Below are positions 7,627 through 15,700 of a DNA stretch of 21,184 bases, in pieces. The position numbers were made by a program, and so were the translations under genes. The first letter of the stretch is position 1, and every line of letters begins with the position of its first letter. Source of the DNA: Propionibacteriaceae bacterium (GTDB lineage: Bacteria > Actinomycetota > Actinomycetes > Propionibacteriales > Propionibacteriaceae); NCBI GenBank assembly GCA_009778535.1, contig WRJP01000009.1, positions 1 through 21,184 of the forward strand, given 5' to 3'. The notes beneath the pieces were generated by a model, which was not told the origin of the DNA, did no database searches, and worked only from the letters and a program-made list of their open reading frames with translations.

Positions 7627-7723
7627 CACGCTGATCGCTCTGACAGCTATTGAGCATGTGGCGCAACTGCTACACGATGACCGCGGTTTCGATCGGCTAG
7701 CGGCTATTACTGGCAAAACTCGT
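7604..7723 (+). pseudogene. VapC-like PIN-domain toxin, C-terminal remnant
   Basis: In a frame different from the upstream gene, about 40 codons from 7604 read TIDTLIALTAIEHVAQLLHD, then DRGFDRLA. This matches the C-terminal part of VapC PIN-domain RNases, where a conserved D-x-L-I-A-x-x-A helix carries one metal-binding Asp and D-R-D-F-D follows. The N-terminal two thirds, with the first catalytic Asp, are absent, and no vapB antitoxin is nearby. The sequence overlaps the last 23 bases of the DUF2339 gene and then runs into unrelated sequence. It looks like a leftover of a lost toxin-antitoxin module. Confidence 0.6.
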
Positions 7724-7807
7724 CGTAGCGAATCAGCGTTTCTGAATCCCTGTGCGGTTGGTTCGATAATTCCAAGACGATGTGCAAACGTTTCCTGGGG
7801 TCGGCAC

Positions 7808-8773
7808 TTAATCGGTTCGCAACTCGTTTTTTCCGCCGCTCACATCGTCGAGAGCTAGTGCGATCTCGGTAGGCAAGGTGGCATCGGACAGTTCGATTAG
7901 GGGTTGAAGTTGGGCAAGATTACGCGGCCCAATCAAGACTGCGGTGACTTTGGGTGCATCACGCACCCAAAGCAGTGCTATTTGGGCAGGTGTTAGTTCC
8001 ATGCCTTGGGCTGCAACTACCACTGCTTCGACGATGCTTGCCGACCGCTGGTTGAGATATGGCTCAACAAACCATGCTGAGTGTTCAGAAGCTGCTCGGG
8101 AACCCGGAGGTATTTGTTCGCGGTACTTCCCAGTCAGCACTCCGCGCCCAAGCCCTGACCAAGCAAAGAAACCCATCCCGAAGGCGTTGACAGCTGGTAG
8201 CACCTCAATTTCTGCTTTGCGAGCCAGCAATGAGTATTCGACTTGAGCACTCGCCAGCTTCGTACGTCCTGGTATGGCTATTTGCCAAGTAGCGGCTTGG
8301 GCAATCTGCCAACCCACAAAGTTTGAAATACCCCCGTAGCGAACATCTCCGGCTGATACCGCAGTATCGATTGCTGCCAGTGACTCGTCTAGCGGAGCCT
8401 GTCCCCAGGCGTGGAGTTGCCAAAGATCGATATAGTCGGTGTGCAAGCGCCGCAGTGATTTGTGAAGATCAGCTAGCAATGTTTGGCGTGAGGTGTCTAT
8501 CGTTTGGGTGCCATCATGTTGTACGAAACCCGCTTTGGTGGAAATCACAACGTCATCGCGTCCCAAGTCGGAACGTATCAGTTTTCCTATGATTTTTTCT
8601 GAATCTCCCGCCCCGTAAGCTGCGGCAGTATCTATCAGGTTTCCCCCCGCCGCTACGAATGCTAGCGTCATCCGGCGTGCATCTTCATAGGCGGTGGCGC
8701 GACCCCATGAAAGTGTGCCCAAACCCAGATTTGAAACACTCAAACCTGAATTTCCGACTTGTCGTTGTTTCAT
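7808..8773 (-). CDS. Aldo/keto reductase
   Basis: The 321-residue protein is a full-length NADPH-dependent aldo/keto reductase with a TIM-barrel fold. The catalytic tetrad is visible as Asp48 (NLIDTA), Tyr53 (AAAYG), Lys80 (STKAG) and His121 (WQLHAW). The cofactor-binding end, LIGPRNLAQLQ, is near residues 276-286. The substrate cannot be read from sequence; members reduce aldehydes and ketones. The ATG lies 2 nt after the uppP stop codon on the same strand, without its own Shine-Dalgarno sequence, so it is likely translationally coupled as the second gene of a uppP operon. No functional link between the two is obvious. Confidence 0.9.
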   Translation of the reverse strand: MKQRQVGNSGLSVSNLGLGTLSWGRATAYEDARRMTLAFVAAGGNLIDTAAAYGAGDSEKIIGKLIRSDLGRDDVVISTKAGFVQHDGTQTIDTSRQTLLADLHKSLRRLHTDYIDLWQLHAWGQAPLDESLAAIDTAVSAGDVRYGGISNFVGWQIAQAATWQIAIPGRTKLASAQVEYSLLARKAEIEVLPAVNAFGMGFFAWSGLGRGVLTGKYREQIPPGSRAASEHSAWFVEPYLNQRSASIVEAVVVAAQGMELTPAQIALLWVRDAPKVTAVLIGPRNLAQLQPLIELSDATLPTEIALALDDVSGGKNELRTD

Positions 8774-8775
8774 AG

Positions 8776-9600
8776 CTAGGCTGCTAGAACCCCGCTGATC
8801 AGCAGTGCAGCAACTAGCCCAGCTAGCGCGAGGCGATACCAGACGAATATCTTGAACGAGTGGCTGCTGACATATTTGAGCAACCAGTGAATCACTGCGT
8901 AGCCCACTGCGAAGGCGATCAATGTTGCTAGCATGATCGGACCCCAGGCTGGGTTCGGATCAGTTTCTGCAACGTCTTTCAATTCGTATAAGCCTGATCC
9001 AAAGACGGCTGGTATTGCGAGCAGGAAGGCATATCGGGTTGCGGCGGGTCGTTTGTAGCCTAAAAACAGTCCGGCTGAGATCGTGGCTCCTGAACGCGAC
9101 ACTCCAGGTATCAATGCGCAGGCTTGAGCTAGACCCAGCACGATGCCATGCGGCCAAGTTAACTGTTCTAAGCTGCGTTCTTGTTTGGCAACAGAGTCGG
9201 CAGCCAACAAGATGAGACCCACGATCGCCAGCATCGCAACTGTTACCCACAAATTTCGGAAATTGGTCTCGATTTGAGATTTGAACGCCAGCCCCAGTAT
9301 CACTATTGGGATAGTGCCAACTATGACCAGCCAACCAATGCGAGCATCTGGGTCGTTGCGCGGGACTTTGCCAAACAATGACATAAACCACCTGGAGATG
9401 ATTCGGCCAATGTCTTTTGCGAAGTAGATGATTACCGCAGTTTCAGTGCCCAACTGGGTGATGGCAGTGAAGGCAGCGCCCGGATCATGTCCAGCGAAAA
9501 ATAGTTGTCCCACGATCGACAGATGTGCGCTCGATGAGATTGGTAGAAACTCTGTCAAGCCTTGCGCAATCCCTAAAACAATGGCTTCAATCCAATCCAT
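8776..9600 (-). CDS. uppP: Undecaprenyl-diphosphatase UppP (BacA)
   Basis: This integral membrane enzyme removes one phosphate from undecaprenyl diphosphate, recycling the lipid carrier of peptidoglycan and other wall polymers; family members also give bacitracin resistance. The 274-residue product shows both signature motifs: E17-F-L-P-I-S-S-S-A-H26 and P165-G-V-S-R169-S-G-A-T, and has several hydrophobic segments. I chose the ATG at 9600, which sits five bases after AGGAGG. An upstream in-frame ATG at 9621 lacks such a site and would add only seven residues. The gene is followed at 2 nt by the aldo/keto reductase. Confidence 0.95.
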   Translation of the reverse strand: MDWIEAIVLGIAQGLTEFLPISSSAHLSIVGQLFFAGHDPGAAFTAITQLGTETAVIIYFAKDIGRIISRWFMSLFGKVPRNDPDARIGWLVIVGTIPIVILGLAFKSQIETNFRNLWVTVAMLAIVGLILLAADSVAKQERSLEQLTWPHGIVLGLAQACALIPGVSRSGATISAGLFLGYKRPAATRYAFLLAIPAVFGSGLYELKDVAETDPNPAWGPIMLATLIAFAVGYAVIHWLLKYVSSHSFKIFVWYRLALAGLVAALLISGVLAA

Positions 9601-9708
9601 ATTTCCTCCTGCTCGCGTCATAGCCTAGCGGCAATAGCAGATTTCGTGAGTTTCGTGGGCGGGCATTTCTATTGGCTGGCTTTCATGTGGCAGAATATTC
9701 AAGCTACA

Positions 9709-9791
9709 GCCCAAGTGGCGGAATGGTATACGCGGTCGGCTCAAACCCGGCTGTCCTTATGGACGTGGAGGTTCGACTCCTCTCTTGGGCA
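9709..9791 (+). tRNA. tRNA-Leu(CAA)
   Basis: This is an 83-nt class II tRNA. The acceptor stem GCCCAAG pairs with CTTGGGC. The anticodon stem GTCGG/CCGGC (one G-U) holds the loop CTCAAAC with anticodon CAA, which reads UUG. A long variable arm is present, and the T-arm is GGAGGTTCGACTCCTC. The discriminator base is A, and CCA is not encoded. A possible promoter lies just upstream (TTGGCT at 9672, AT-rich AATATT at 9694). A hairpin and a T-arm complement follow, as behind the other tRNA-Leu. Confidence 0.95.
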
Positions 9792-9792
9792 C

Positions 9793-9830
9793 TTTTTTAT
9801 TGGGGCGGGAACACCCGCCCCAATAAAAAA
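9793..9830 (+). terminator. 17-bp perfect hairpin after tRNA-Leu(CAA)
   Basis: Positions 9793-9809 pair perfectly with 9814-9830 around an AACA loop. The GC core is GGGGCGGG/CCCGCCCC. The T-run is on the 5' arm and the A-run on the 3' arm, opposite to a normal intrinsic terminator, so whether it terminates is uncertain. It could instead direct 3' processing of the tRNA. Confidence 0.5.
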
Positions 9831-9839
9831 AATGTGTTA

Positions 9840-9860
9840 TGTGGAGTCGAACCTGCGAAG
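9840..9860 (+). other. T-arm complement element downstream of tRNA-Leu(CAA)
   Basis: GGAGTCGAACCT (9843-9854) is the exact reverse complement of the T-arm stretch of tRNA-Leu(CAA) (9769-9780). It starts about 52 nt after the tRNA end. The surrounding 21-nt block is homologous to 4050-4070 but carries the two base changes that fit its own tRNA. Confidence 0.6.
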
Positions 9861-9959
9861 CGACCGAACAGACTTTTCGTGGCGTTTCGGTTTATTCCGG
9901 CGCAAAGACGTTTGAAACGTGTATGTGATGTCTGTGTGTTTTGCCAGATACAATGACCG

Positions 9960-10487
9960 GTGGTGTTTCAAAAAATGTATGGTTCTCGCCCGAGTGAGTC
10001 TGGTAAAGCAGTGCTGCAAATGTTTAGCCTCCCGGCAACGTATCTGCTGGGTATTGTCGCGGCTGGCTGGGCAAAGGCTTGGGGTGCCAAGGTGCGGTTT
10101 GAAAGGTCTGTGGGGATGGTGGTGTGTTACGGCGCATTTGTTCCCGGAGCCGCACGCGGTGGTACAACTTTCGGGCGTACGTTCATCTCACATCAAAAAG
10201 ACCAAAATGGTAACTACGTTGACCCGGGCGAATATCTGGAACCTGCCAGATACCAGGATTTGATGGAACACGAGTTTGCACATACTAGGCAATATGACCT
10301 ACTGGGGCCGGTAGTCTTGGGTATCGGCTACGGGGTCAATGAGTTGATCGCAAATGCGTTTGGAGCACCGCCTGGGTGCGCGAATGTCTTCGAGCGGGCA
10401 GCAGGCTTGGAAAAAGGTGGATACACCTATTGCGGTGAAGGCAATCTGCGGTCGCTACTGCGGCGAAAGTCCGCCGACGTTAACTAG
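9960..10487 (+). CDS. Small HEXXH-motif protein, possible metallopeptidase-like
   Basis: The 175-residue protein carries H104-E-F-A-H108 followed by TRQYDLLGP, a zinc-binding HEXXH motif in the HExxHxxQ form seen in some short zincin-like proteins. Upstream is a glycine-rich stretch (RGGTTFGRTFI, 66-76). Around 50-62 there is a short hydrophobic strand, and a second hydrophobic segment (VVLGIGYGVNELI) follows the motif. Glu146 or Glu151 could be the third ligand. No signal peptide is clear. Whether it cuts proteins is unknown. Possible starts are GTG 9960, GTG 9963 and ATG 9975. No Shine-Dalgarno sequence is present, but TACAAT at 9949-9954 ends 5-8 nt before the GTGs, which suits a leaderless transcript. 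Confidence 0.7.
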   Translation: MVFQKMYGSRPSESGKAVLQMFSLPATYLLGIVAAGWAKAWGAKVRFERSVGMVVCYGAFVPGAARGGTTFGRTFISHQKDQNGNYVDPGEYLEPARYQDLMEHEFAHTRQYDLLGPVVLGIGYGVNELIANAFGAPPGCANVFERAAGLEKGGYTYCGEGNLRSLLRRKSADVN

Positions 10488-10511
10488 CCTTTCGAAAACC
10501 TCTGAAACTCC

Positions 10512-11396
10512 CTAATGGAATATTCTTGAGCGTTTGCGCCGCGGTAGCCCAAGGGCGTTACGTATCACAAAATCGAGGCAGCGTGCTGGAATGAATTTCA
10601 CCAGCCAAACTCCCGGTTTTGCTCCGGCTCCGATCGCGTAGCGAACCCGTGGACAACAGGTAGTGGCGGCTCTGGCGATGGCTCTGCCAATCACTGCCGG
10701 GTCAGACCCGACGAAAGCCATGTCCTTCTGCAACTCCAGACCCTTGGCGAAACGGTTGGTGAGGGTTGCGTATGCGCCATTACCAGAGGTGGCTTTCAGG
10801 TTGTCAACAGCGATTTTGCCCCATTCGGTGCGAATCAACCCCGGTTCAATAATTACTACATCAATGCCGAACTGGCTGACTTCCTGACGTACCGCGTCGC
10901 TGAGCGCTTCCAGAGCATATTTCGTCGCGTGATACCAGCCTCCTGGAGTCATCGCGAATTTTCCGCCCATAGAGGTGATGTTTATGATTCGGCCGTTGCT
11001 TTGGCCGCGCATGATCGGCAGTACCAACTGCATCAGACGGGCAGCAGCGAAAACGTTCACTTCAAACTGTCGCCGCGCCTCAATTAGGGGAACGTCCTCA
11101 ATTGCACCATACGAACCGTATCCAGCGTTATTAACCAAGATGTCGATACGTCCCTGCTCTTCAACGATTTGATTCACTCCTGCAACTAGCGCGGAGTCAT
11201 CACAAACATCGATTTGGAGCAGCTGAGCACCTGCGGCTTCAAGATCATGCATGCGCTCAACTCGTCGTGCTGCTGCGTAAACTACAATGCCAAGTTCCAG
11301 TAGGATCAAGACCGCTTCATGGCCGATGCCTGATGAAGCTCCGGTGACCAGCGCTACCGGGCGGTTATTACTTTGGTGCGTATCAGGTGTTGTCAT
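10512..11396 (-). CDS. Short-chain dehydrogenase/reductase (SDR)
   Basis: The 294-residue protein is a classical SDR with a Rossmann fold. It shows the cofactor motif T18-G-A-S-S-G-I-G25, the N89-N-A-G92 motif, and the catalytic residues Asn114, Ser142, Tyr155 and Lys159 (YHATK). Arg44/Arg45 after the second strand suggest NADP(H). The PG-x-x-x-T stretch (EPGLIRT) is also present. The substrate is not evident. It is divergent from ychF with about 112 bp between the starts. There is no Shine-Dalgarno sequence; TAAGCT on the minus strand (11403-11408) ends 6 nt before the ATG, so it is probably leaderless. Confidence 0.92.
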   Translation of the reverse strand: MTTPDTHQSNNRPVALVTGASSGIGHEAVLILLELGIVVYAAARRVERMHDLEAAGAQLLQIDVCDDSALVAGVNQIVEEQGRIDILVNNAGYGSYGAIEDVPLIEARRQFEVNVFAAARLMQLVLPIMRGQSNGRIINITSMGGKFAMTPGGWYHATKYALEALSDAVRQEVSQFGIDVVIIEPGLIRTEWGKIAVDNLKATSGNGAYATLTNRFAKGLELQKDMAFVGSDPAVIGRAIARAATTCCPRVRYAIGAGAKPGVWLVKFIPARCLDFVIRNALGLPRRKRSRIFH

Positions 11397-11508
11397 ATCA
11401 GCAGCTTAGATGGAATGGTACGAGTTTTTTGAGTTTTCTGGCTTCTTTCCAACAACAAACGGATGTTTCAGACGATGCCAGCTATCAAAAAGACTAGGCT
11501 TAGACCTT

Positions 11509-12579
11509 GTGGCATTAACTATCGGAATCGTTGGCCTGCCTAATGTGGGCAAATCTACTCTTTTCAACGCACTCACCCGCAACGACGCGTTGGTGGCGAA
11601 CTATTCCTTCGCCACCAAAGAAGCAAACAAGGGCGTGGTTGGGGTTCCTGACCCCAGACTTGAAGTATTGGCAAAGCTACACAACTCGGCAAAGATAATC
11701 CCTGCAACTGTCACCTTTGTTGACATAGCCGGAATTGTGCAGGGAGCCTCCACCGGAGAGGGCATGGGGAATGCCTTCTTGTCATTCATTCGCGAAGCTG
11801 ACGCGCTGTGCCAGGTTGTGCGCGTTTTTGCAAATCCGGACGTGGTTCACGTCAGCGACCAGATCGACCCTGCTGCTGACATTGAGACGATCCGAACTGA
11901 GTTGATCCTGGCTGACCTAGCAACGATCGAGAAGGCGCTGCCGAGAATCGAGAAAGAAGCCCGGCTCAATAAAGAACGACAGCAGGTGCTGGCCGCCGTT
12001 CAACAAGCTCAAGGTGTTCTCGATTCTGGAACAGGAGTTTTCCAGGCGGGACTTGAACTGGAACCACTGGGCGAGTTGTTCTTGCTGACCGCGAAACCAA
12101 GCATCTATGTATTCAACTGTGATACCGGTGCCCTCGACGATGTAATACGGGCGCAACTGCAAGAACTTGTGGCACCTGCGGCGGCCATCTTTATCGACGC
12201 AAGAATAGAAGCTGACCTGATTGAGCTTGATCCGAGTGAGGCTCGGGAATTCCTTGCCGAAATGGGAATCGTAGAGCCAGGCTTAGACATTTTGGCGCGC
12301 GTCGGCTACCAGACGTTGGGTCTGCAAAGTTTTCTCACTGCTGGGCCTAAAGAGACCAGGGCTTGGACTATCCGCCAGGGCGCGACTGCTCCCGAAGCTG
12401 CCGGCGTTATCCATACTGACTTCCAGCGCGGCTTTATCAAGGCTGAGGTGGTCGACTATGACGACTTGATCGAACTGGGTTCTATTGCGGCGGCACGTTC
12501 AGTAGGCAAGGTTCGCATGGAAGGCAAGGACTACGTAATGAACCCCGGCGACGTCGTGGAATTTCGATTCAACGTTTAA
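11509..12579 (+). CDS. ychF: Redox-regulated ATPase YchF (OLA1 family)
   Basis: This Obg-like P-loop protein prefers ATP to GTP and binds ribosomes; it acts in translation and stress responses. The P-loop GLPNVGKS is at residues 9-16, FVDIAGIVQGAS marks the DxxG switch region, and the C-terminal TGS domain (about 270-356) ends in NPGDVVEFRFNV. The usual nucleotide-base motif N-x-x-E reads N-C-D-T here. I place the start at GTG 11509, giving 356 residues starting VALTIGIVGLPN, close to the family length of about 363. A longer frame from ATG 11410 adds 33 unrelated residues. TAGGCT (11495-11500) ends 8 nt before the GTG, consistent with leaderless transcription. Confidence 0.95.
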   Translation: MALTIGIVGLPNVGKSTLFNALTRNDALVANYSFATKEANKGVVGVPDPRLEVLAKLHNSAKIIPATVTFVDIAGIVQGASTGEGMGNAFLSFIREADALCQVVRVFANPDVVHVSDQIDPAADIETIRTELILADLATIEKALPRIEKEARLNKERQQVLAAVQQAQGVLDSGTGVFQAGLELEPLGELFLLTAKPSIYVFNCDTGALDDVIRAQLQELVAPAAAIFIDARIEADLIELDPSEAREFLAEMGIVEPGLDILARVGYQTLGLQSFLTAGPKETRAWTIRQGATAPEAAGVIHTDFQRGFIKAEVVDYDDLIELGSIAAARSVGKVRMEGKDYVMNPGDVVEFRFNV

Positions 12580-12580
12580 C
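12551..12580 (+). repeat. ychF 3'-end duplication, copy 1
   Basis: The last 29 bases of ychF plus one base recur at 12696-12725 with 26 of 30 positions identical. The shared core is AATTTCGATTCAACGT. The second copy lies in non-coding sequence. Confidence 0.75.
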
Positions 12581-12617
12581 AGCCATGGATGGGTCGGTTC
12601 ATACCTAAAGTCTTCAC

Positions 12618-12671
12618 TTCGCCATCGCTGAAATCTCGGATTCGCTATCGCTGAAATCTCGGATTCGCCAT
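12618..12671 (+). repeat. 23-bp tandem repeat
   Basis: Two 23-bp units (12618-12640 and 12641-12663, one mismatch) and the first 8 bases of a third lie between the two ychF 3'-end copies. The core is ATCGCTGAAATCTCGGA. A related 20-base stretch (18 of 20 identical) occurs upstream of feoA at 17599-17618, so this is a dispersed motif. Confidence 0.75.
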
Positions 12672-12695
12672 TATAAAGAAATATTCAAGAACCAG

Positions 12696-12725
12696 GCGTC
12701 GTGCAATTTCGATTCAACGTATGAC
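12696..12725 (+). repeat. ychF 3'-end duplication, copy 2 (non-coding)
   Basis: This is the displaced copy of the end of ychF, 145 bp downstream, with four mismatches; one of them changes the stop TAA to TGA. The stretch between (12581-12695) has no gene. It suggests an insertion with target duplication or a slipped rearrangement. Confidence 0.7.
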
Positions 12726-12814
12726 ACGCACGAACCGCCCAGCATTTCCGATCTTACGCTGTGATTGGTACCCACTGAAAAACGCTAAGTTCACGAGAAC
12801 GGTAGTCTTGGCCT

Positions 12815-15583
12815 ATGAGCAAATCGCAGGTCTTGGGATTGGAAACTGAACACATACTCACCTCGCCGCTTGATCTTCGAGCTCGGGCTCATGATGCCTC
12901 TCATTTCTTGATGCACCCGCGTGCGGTTGCAGTACCTCGAAATCCCGAAGATGTGGCTGCCTTGATGCGTGCTTGCGCCCAACGCGGTCTTAATGTGACT
13001 TTCCGATCTGGTGGCACGAGTCTGTCTGGCCAGGCGTCGACTCAGGCTGTTCTTGCTGACGTCCGTCACCACTTCGACGGCATTGAGATCTTCGATAGCG
13101 GCGCTCGCGTCCGGGTCGAACCTGGAGTCACAATCAATCAGGTTAACGCCTATCTTGCCCCTTACGCGCGCCAACTCGGGCCTGATCCGGCCAGTTCTGC
13201 TGCCTGTACCGTGGGTGGAGTGGTGGCAAATAATTCTTCAGGCATGGCATGTGGCACCCTAAATAACACCTATCAGACCTTGGAATCGATGGTCGTTGTG
13301 CTGGCTTCAGGTACAGTAATCGACACCGCAAGCGCCGATGCAAACTCCACACTAAAAGCTCTGGAGCCTGAACTCTTTGCCGGGCTTTCAAACCTTAGAA
13401 AGCGAATTCTCGACAACCCAAACTCGGTTGCCACAATTGCGCAACAGTTCTCGATGAAGAACACCATGGGGTACGGGCTCAACTCCTTCACCGATTTCAA
13501 CACTCCAGCCGACATTCTTGCCCACATAATGATTGGGAGTGAGGGGACACTGGGCTTTGTAGCTTCGGCAACATTTCGTACCATCTGTGTAAAACCGGTT
13601 GCTCAAACCGGATTACTCATCTTCTCTGATCTTGCGGCGGCGAACCAAGCCTTACCCGAGCTCGTCGAAACCGAAGCCGCCACTATCGAGCTCATGGACG
13701 CAGCGTCCCTGAGAATCGGCCAGGGGTTACCCAACTGTCCGCAGCAGATCAAATCCATTAAACTCGATTCTCAAGCAGCCCTTCTTGTGGAATACCGCAG
13801 CGAAAGCACACAAGAGCTACAAGAACAACTTTCGCAAGCCGAGTCCACACTTTCACTCCTGCCCCTCGAAGTACCGGTTTCGCTAAGTGCAGATCCCGCC
13901 ACTCGCAACCAACTCTGGGCTTTGCGCAAGGGTCTGTATACCGCTGTTGCTTCCGGACGTCGCGCTCGAACTACAGCCCTGCTAGAAGACGTCGTGGTAC
14001 CAGTGGAGACCCTGGGTCAAACCTGCCTCGAACTGGGCGACTTGTTCCAGGAATATTCCTATCTGGATTCGGTCATCTTCGGGCATGCAAAGGATGGAAA
14101 CATCCACTTCATGATTACTGACGAGTTTGATCAGCAGCTAGAACGTTATGAACGTTTCACGCTGGCCATGGTTGATCTTGTTTTGGGGCATCATGGCTCG
14201 CTCAAGGCAGAACATGGGACGGGACGGGTGATGGCACCGTTCGTCCAGCGACAATATGGCAACGAACTATATGAGGTAATGCGCCAGATTAAGCGCCTCT
14301 TTGATCCCGGTAATGTGCTCAACGCTGGGTGTGTGATCAGCGACGACCCCAAGATTCACCTGAAACACATAAAGCCAGCCGTCAACGTCGATCCGCTAGT
14401 TGATGCCTGCGTTGAATGTGGTTACTGCGAGCCGGTATGTCCGGCGCGTAGCCTCACTTTGACTCCGCGGCAACGCATCGCAGTACAACGCGAAATCGTC
14501 CTGACGAATCTTAACCAAGACCTCCACGTCGCTTCGCAACTGGAAAAAGCGTACGACTATTCAGGGCTTCAAACCTGCGCCGCCGATGGGATGTGTGCTA
14601 CGGCTTGTCCGGTGGGTATCAACACAGGTGCCTATGTAAAGCAAGGCAGAGCTGCCTGTGTACCAGCGCCCGCCCAAGTGGTGTGGAATGCCGCCGCGAA
14701 ACACTGGGGTGGGGCGACCCACGCCGCAAGTACTGCACTTTCGATAGCTAGTGATTTGAGTTTCGCCGCCGGTGCCATCACAGCTGTCAACAAGGCTGGA
14801 CGCAGGCTCGGGGGCAAAGAATATATCCCCTTATGGTCAGACGATCTTCCCAGCGGGGGGCGAACCAGGCGCCGCCTGCCTCGGGTCAGTGAACCGGATC
14901 TAATCTACATCCCCGCATGTGTGAATTCGATGTTCGGATCCGAAACCCAAGGCGTCCAACAAGCCTTTGAAAAGCTATGTGCTAAAGCCGGAATAACCTT
15001 GCTCATCCCTGCCAATATTGACTCGCTGTGCTGCGGGACACCCTGGAGTTCAAAGGGGATGACCCCCGGATACAACACGATGGCTGCCCAAGTGATCCCT
15101 ACTCTCGAAGCGGTAAGCGATCATGGTCGAATCCCGATAGTTAGCGACGCAGCAAGTTGTACCCAGGGATTTGAGCGAATGCTTGCCGAACATCCCGAAA
15201 TCACCATCACCGACTGCGTCCAATTTGTCGCCGAGATGATTCTTCCGTTGATCGAAGTCGCCAAACCAGTGGATTCAATCACTTTGCATCCCACATGTTC
15301 GTCAACACAACTAGGCATCAACCCGCACGCCGAAGCCATCGCTCGCGCTGTTGCAGTGAGCGTTCATATCCCGATCAATGCCGGATGTTGTGCCTTCGCT
15401 GGTGACCGTGGAATGCTCCACCCAGAACTAACGCAGGCAGCAACCTTGGCCGAAGCTGCTGAAGTGACCTCGCTTGACTCACAGCTTCATGCGTCCTGCA
15501 ATCGAACCTGCGAAATAGGTATGACCAGAGCAACCGGTAAGCCCTATCGTCACATTCTGGAAGTACTAGCCGAACTGGTTTAA
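12815..15583 (+). CDS. FAD-linked oxidase fused to Fe-S/CCG domains (D-lactate or D-2-hydroxyacid dehydrogenase type)
   Basis: The 922-residue protein joins a GlcD-like flavin half and a GlcF-like iron-sulfur half. The FAD-binding part (about 35-260) has FRSGGTSLSGQA (63-74) and CTVGGVVANNSSGM, then KNTMGYGLN and MIGSEGTLGF. A C-terminal FAD-oxidase lid with H-A-K-D-G-N-I-H follows. Two Fe-S cysteine clusters are CVECGYCEPVCP from Cys532 and CAADGMCATACPVG from Cys588. The end carries two cysteine-rich CCG-type modules (LCCGTPWSSKG and GCCAFAGDRG). This layout is that of quinone-linked D-lactate dehydrogenases at the inner face of the membrane; glycolate or another 2-hydroxyacid is possible. 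TAGTCT (12803-12808) ends 6 nt before the ATG and no Shine-Dalgarno sequence is seen. Confidence 0.93.
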   Translation: MSKSQVLGLETEHILTSPLDLRARAHDASHFLMHPRAVAVPRNPEDVAALMRACAQRGLNVTFRSGGTSLSGQASTQAVLADVRHHFDGIEIFDSGARVRVEPGVTINQVNAYLAPYARQLGPDPASSAACTVGGVVANNSSGMACGTLNNTYQTLESMVVVLASGTVIDTASADANSTLKALEPELFAGLSNLRKRILDNPNSVATIAQQFSMKNTMGYGLNSFTDFNTPADILAHIMIGSEGTLGFVASATFRTICVKPVAQTGLLIFSDLAAANQALPELVETEAATIELMDAASLRIGQGLPNCPQQIKSIKLDSQAALLVEYRSESTQELQEQLSQAESTLSLLPLEVPVSLSADPATRNQLWALRKGLYTAVASGRRARTTALLEDVVVPVETLGQTCLELGDLFQEYSYLDSVIFGHAKDGNIHFMITDEFDQQLERYERFTLAMVDLVLGHHGSLKAEHGTGRVMAPFVQRQYGNELYEVMRQIKRLFDPGNVLNAGCVISDDPKIHLKHIKPAVNVDPLVDACVECGYCEPVCPARSLTLTPRQRIAVQREIVLTNLNQDLHVASQLEKAYDYSGLQTCAADGMCATACPVGINTGAYVKQGRAACVPAPAQVVWNAAAKHWGGATHAASTALSIASDLSFAAGAITAVNKAGRRLGGKEYIPLWSDDLPSGGRTRRRLPRVSEPDLIYIPACVNSMFGSETQGVQQAFEKLCAKAGITLLIPANIDSLCCGTPWSSKGMTPGYNTMAAQVIPTLEAVSDHGRIPIVSDAASCTQGFERMLAEHPEITITDCVQFVAEMILPLIEVAKPVDSITLHPTCSSTQLGINPHAEAIARAVAVSVHIPINAGCCAFAGDRGMLHPELTQAATLAEAAEVTSLDSQLHASCNRTCEIGMTRATGKPYRHILEVLAELV

Positions 15584-15700
15584 CTTCCCAGGCGTCGAAA
15601 TCTAGCGCTACGTACGTCCAAAAAAAGCCAGAGCATAACCTACGTTGTTGCGTCATGGATCCTGCGATTTACACGCAGACAAAAAAAGAGGACAATCCCC

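Noticed and set aside
7627..7807. Intact toxin gene starting at 7535
   Set aside because: The first part is an out-of-frame shadow of the DUF2339 gene and the end is unrelated; only about 40 codons look like VapC.
9601..9621. Earlier ATG for uppP at 9621
   Set aside because: AGGAGG sits between it and the ATG at 9600, which fits the family start MDWIEAI.
9646..9956. Plus-strand frames of about 90 codons over tRNA-Leu(CAA)
   Set aside because: They read through the tRNA, hairpin and T-arm complement; the apparent peptide is a translation of RNA structure.
11410..11508. N-terminal extension of YchF from ATG 11410
   Set aside because: The 33 added residues do not fit the family, whose members start right before the P-loop; GTG 11509 gives the normal start and has a -10 box just upstream.
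12618..12671. Operator or riboswitch behind ychF
   Set aside because: It is a plain 23-bp tandem repeat with no conserved aptamer features and lies in a repeat scar.
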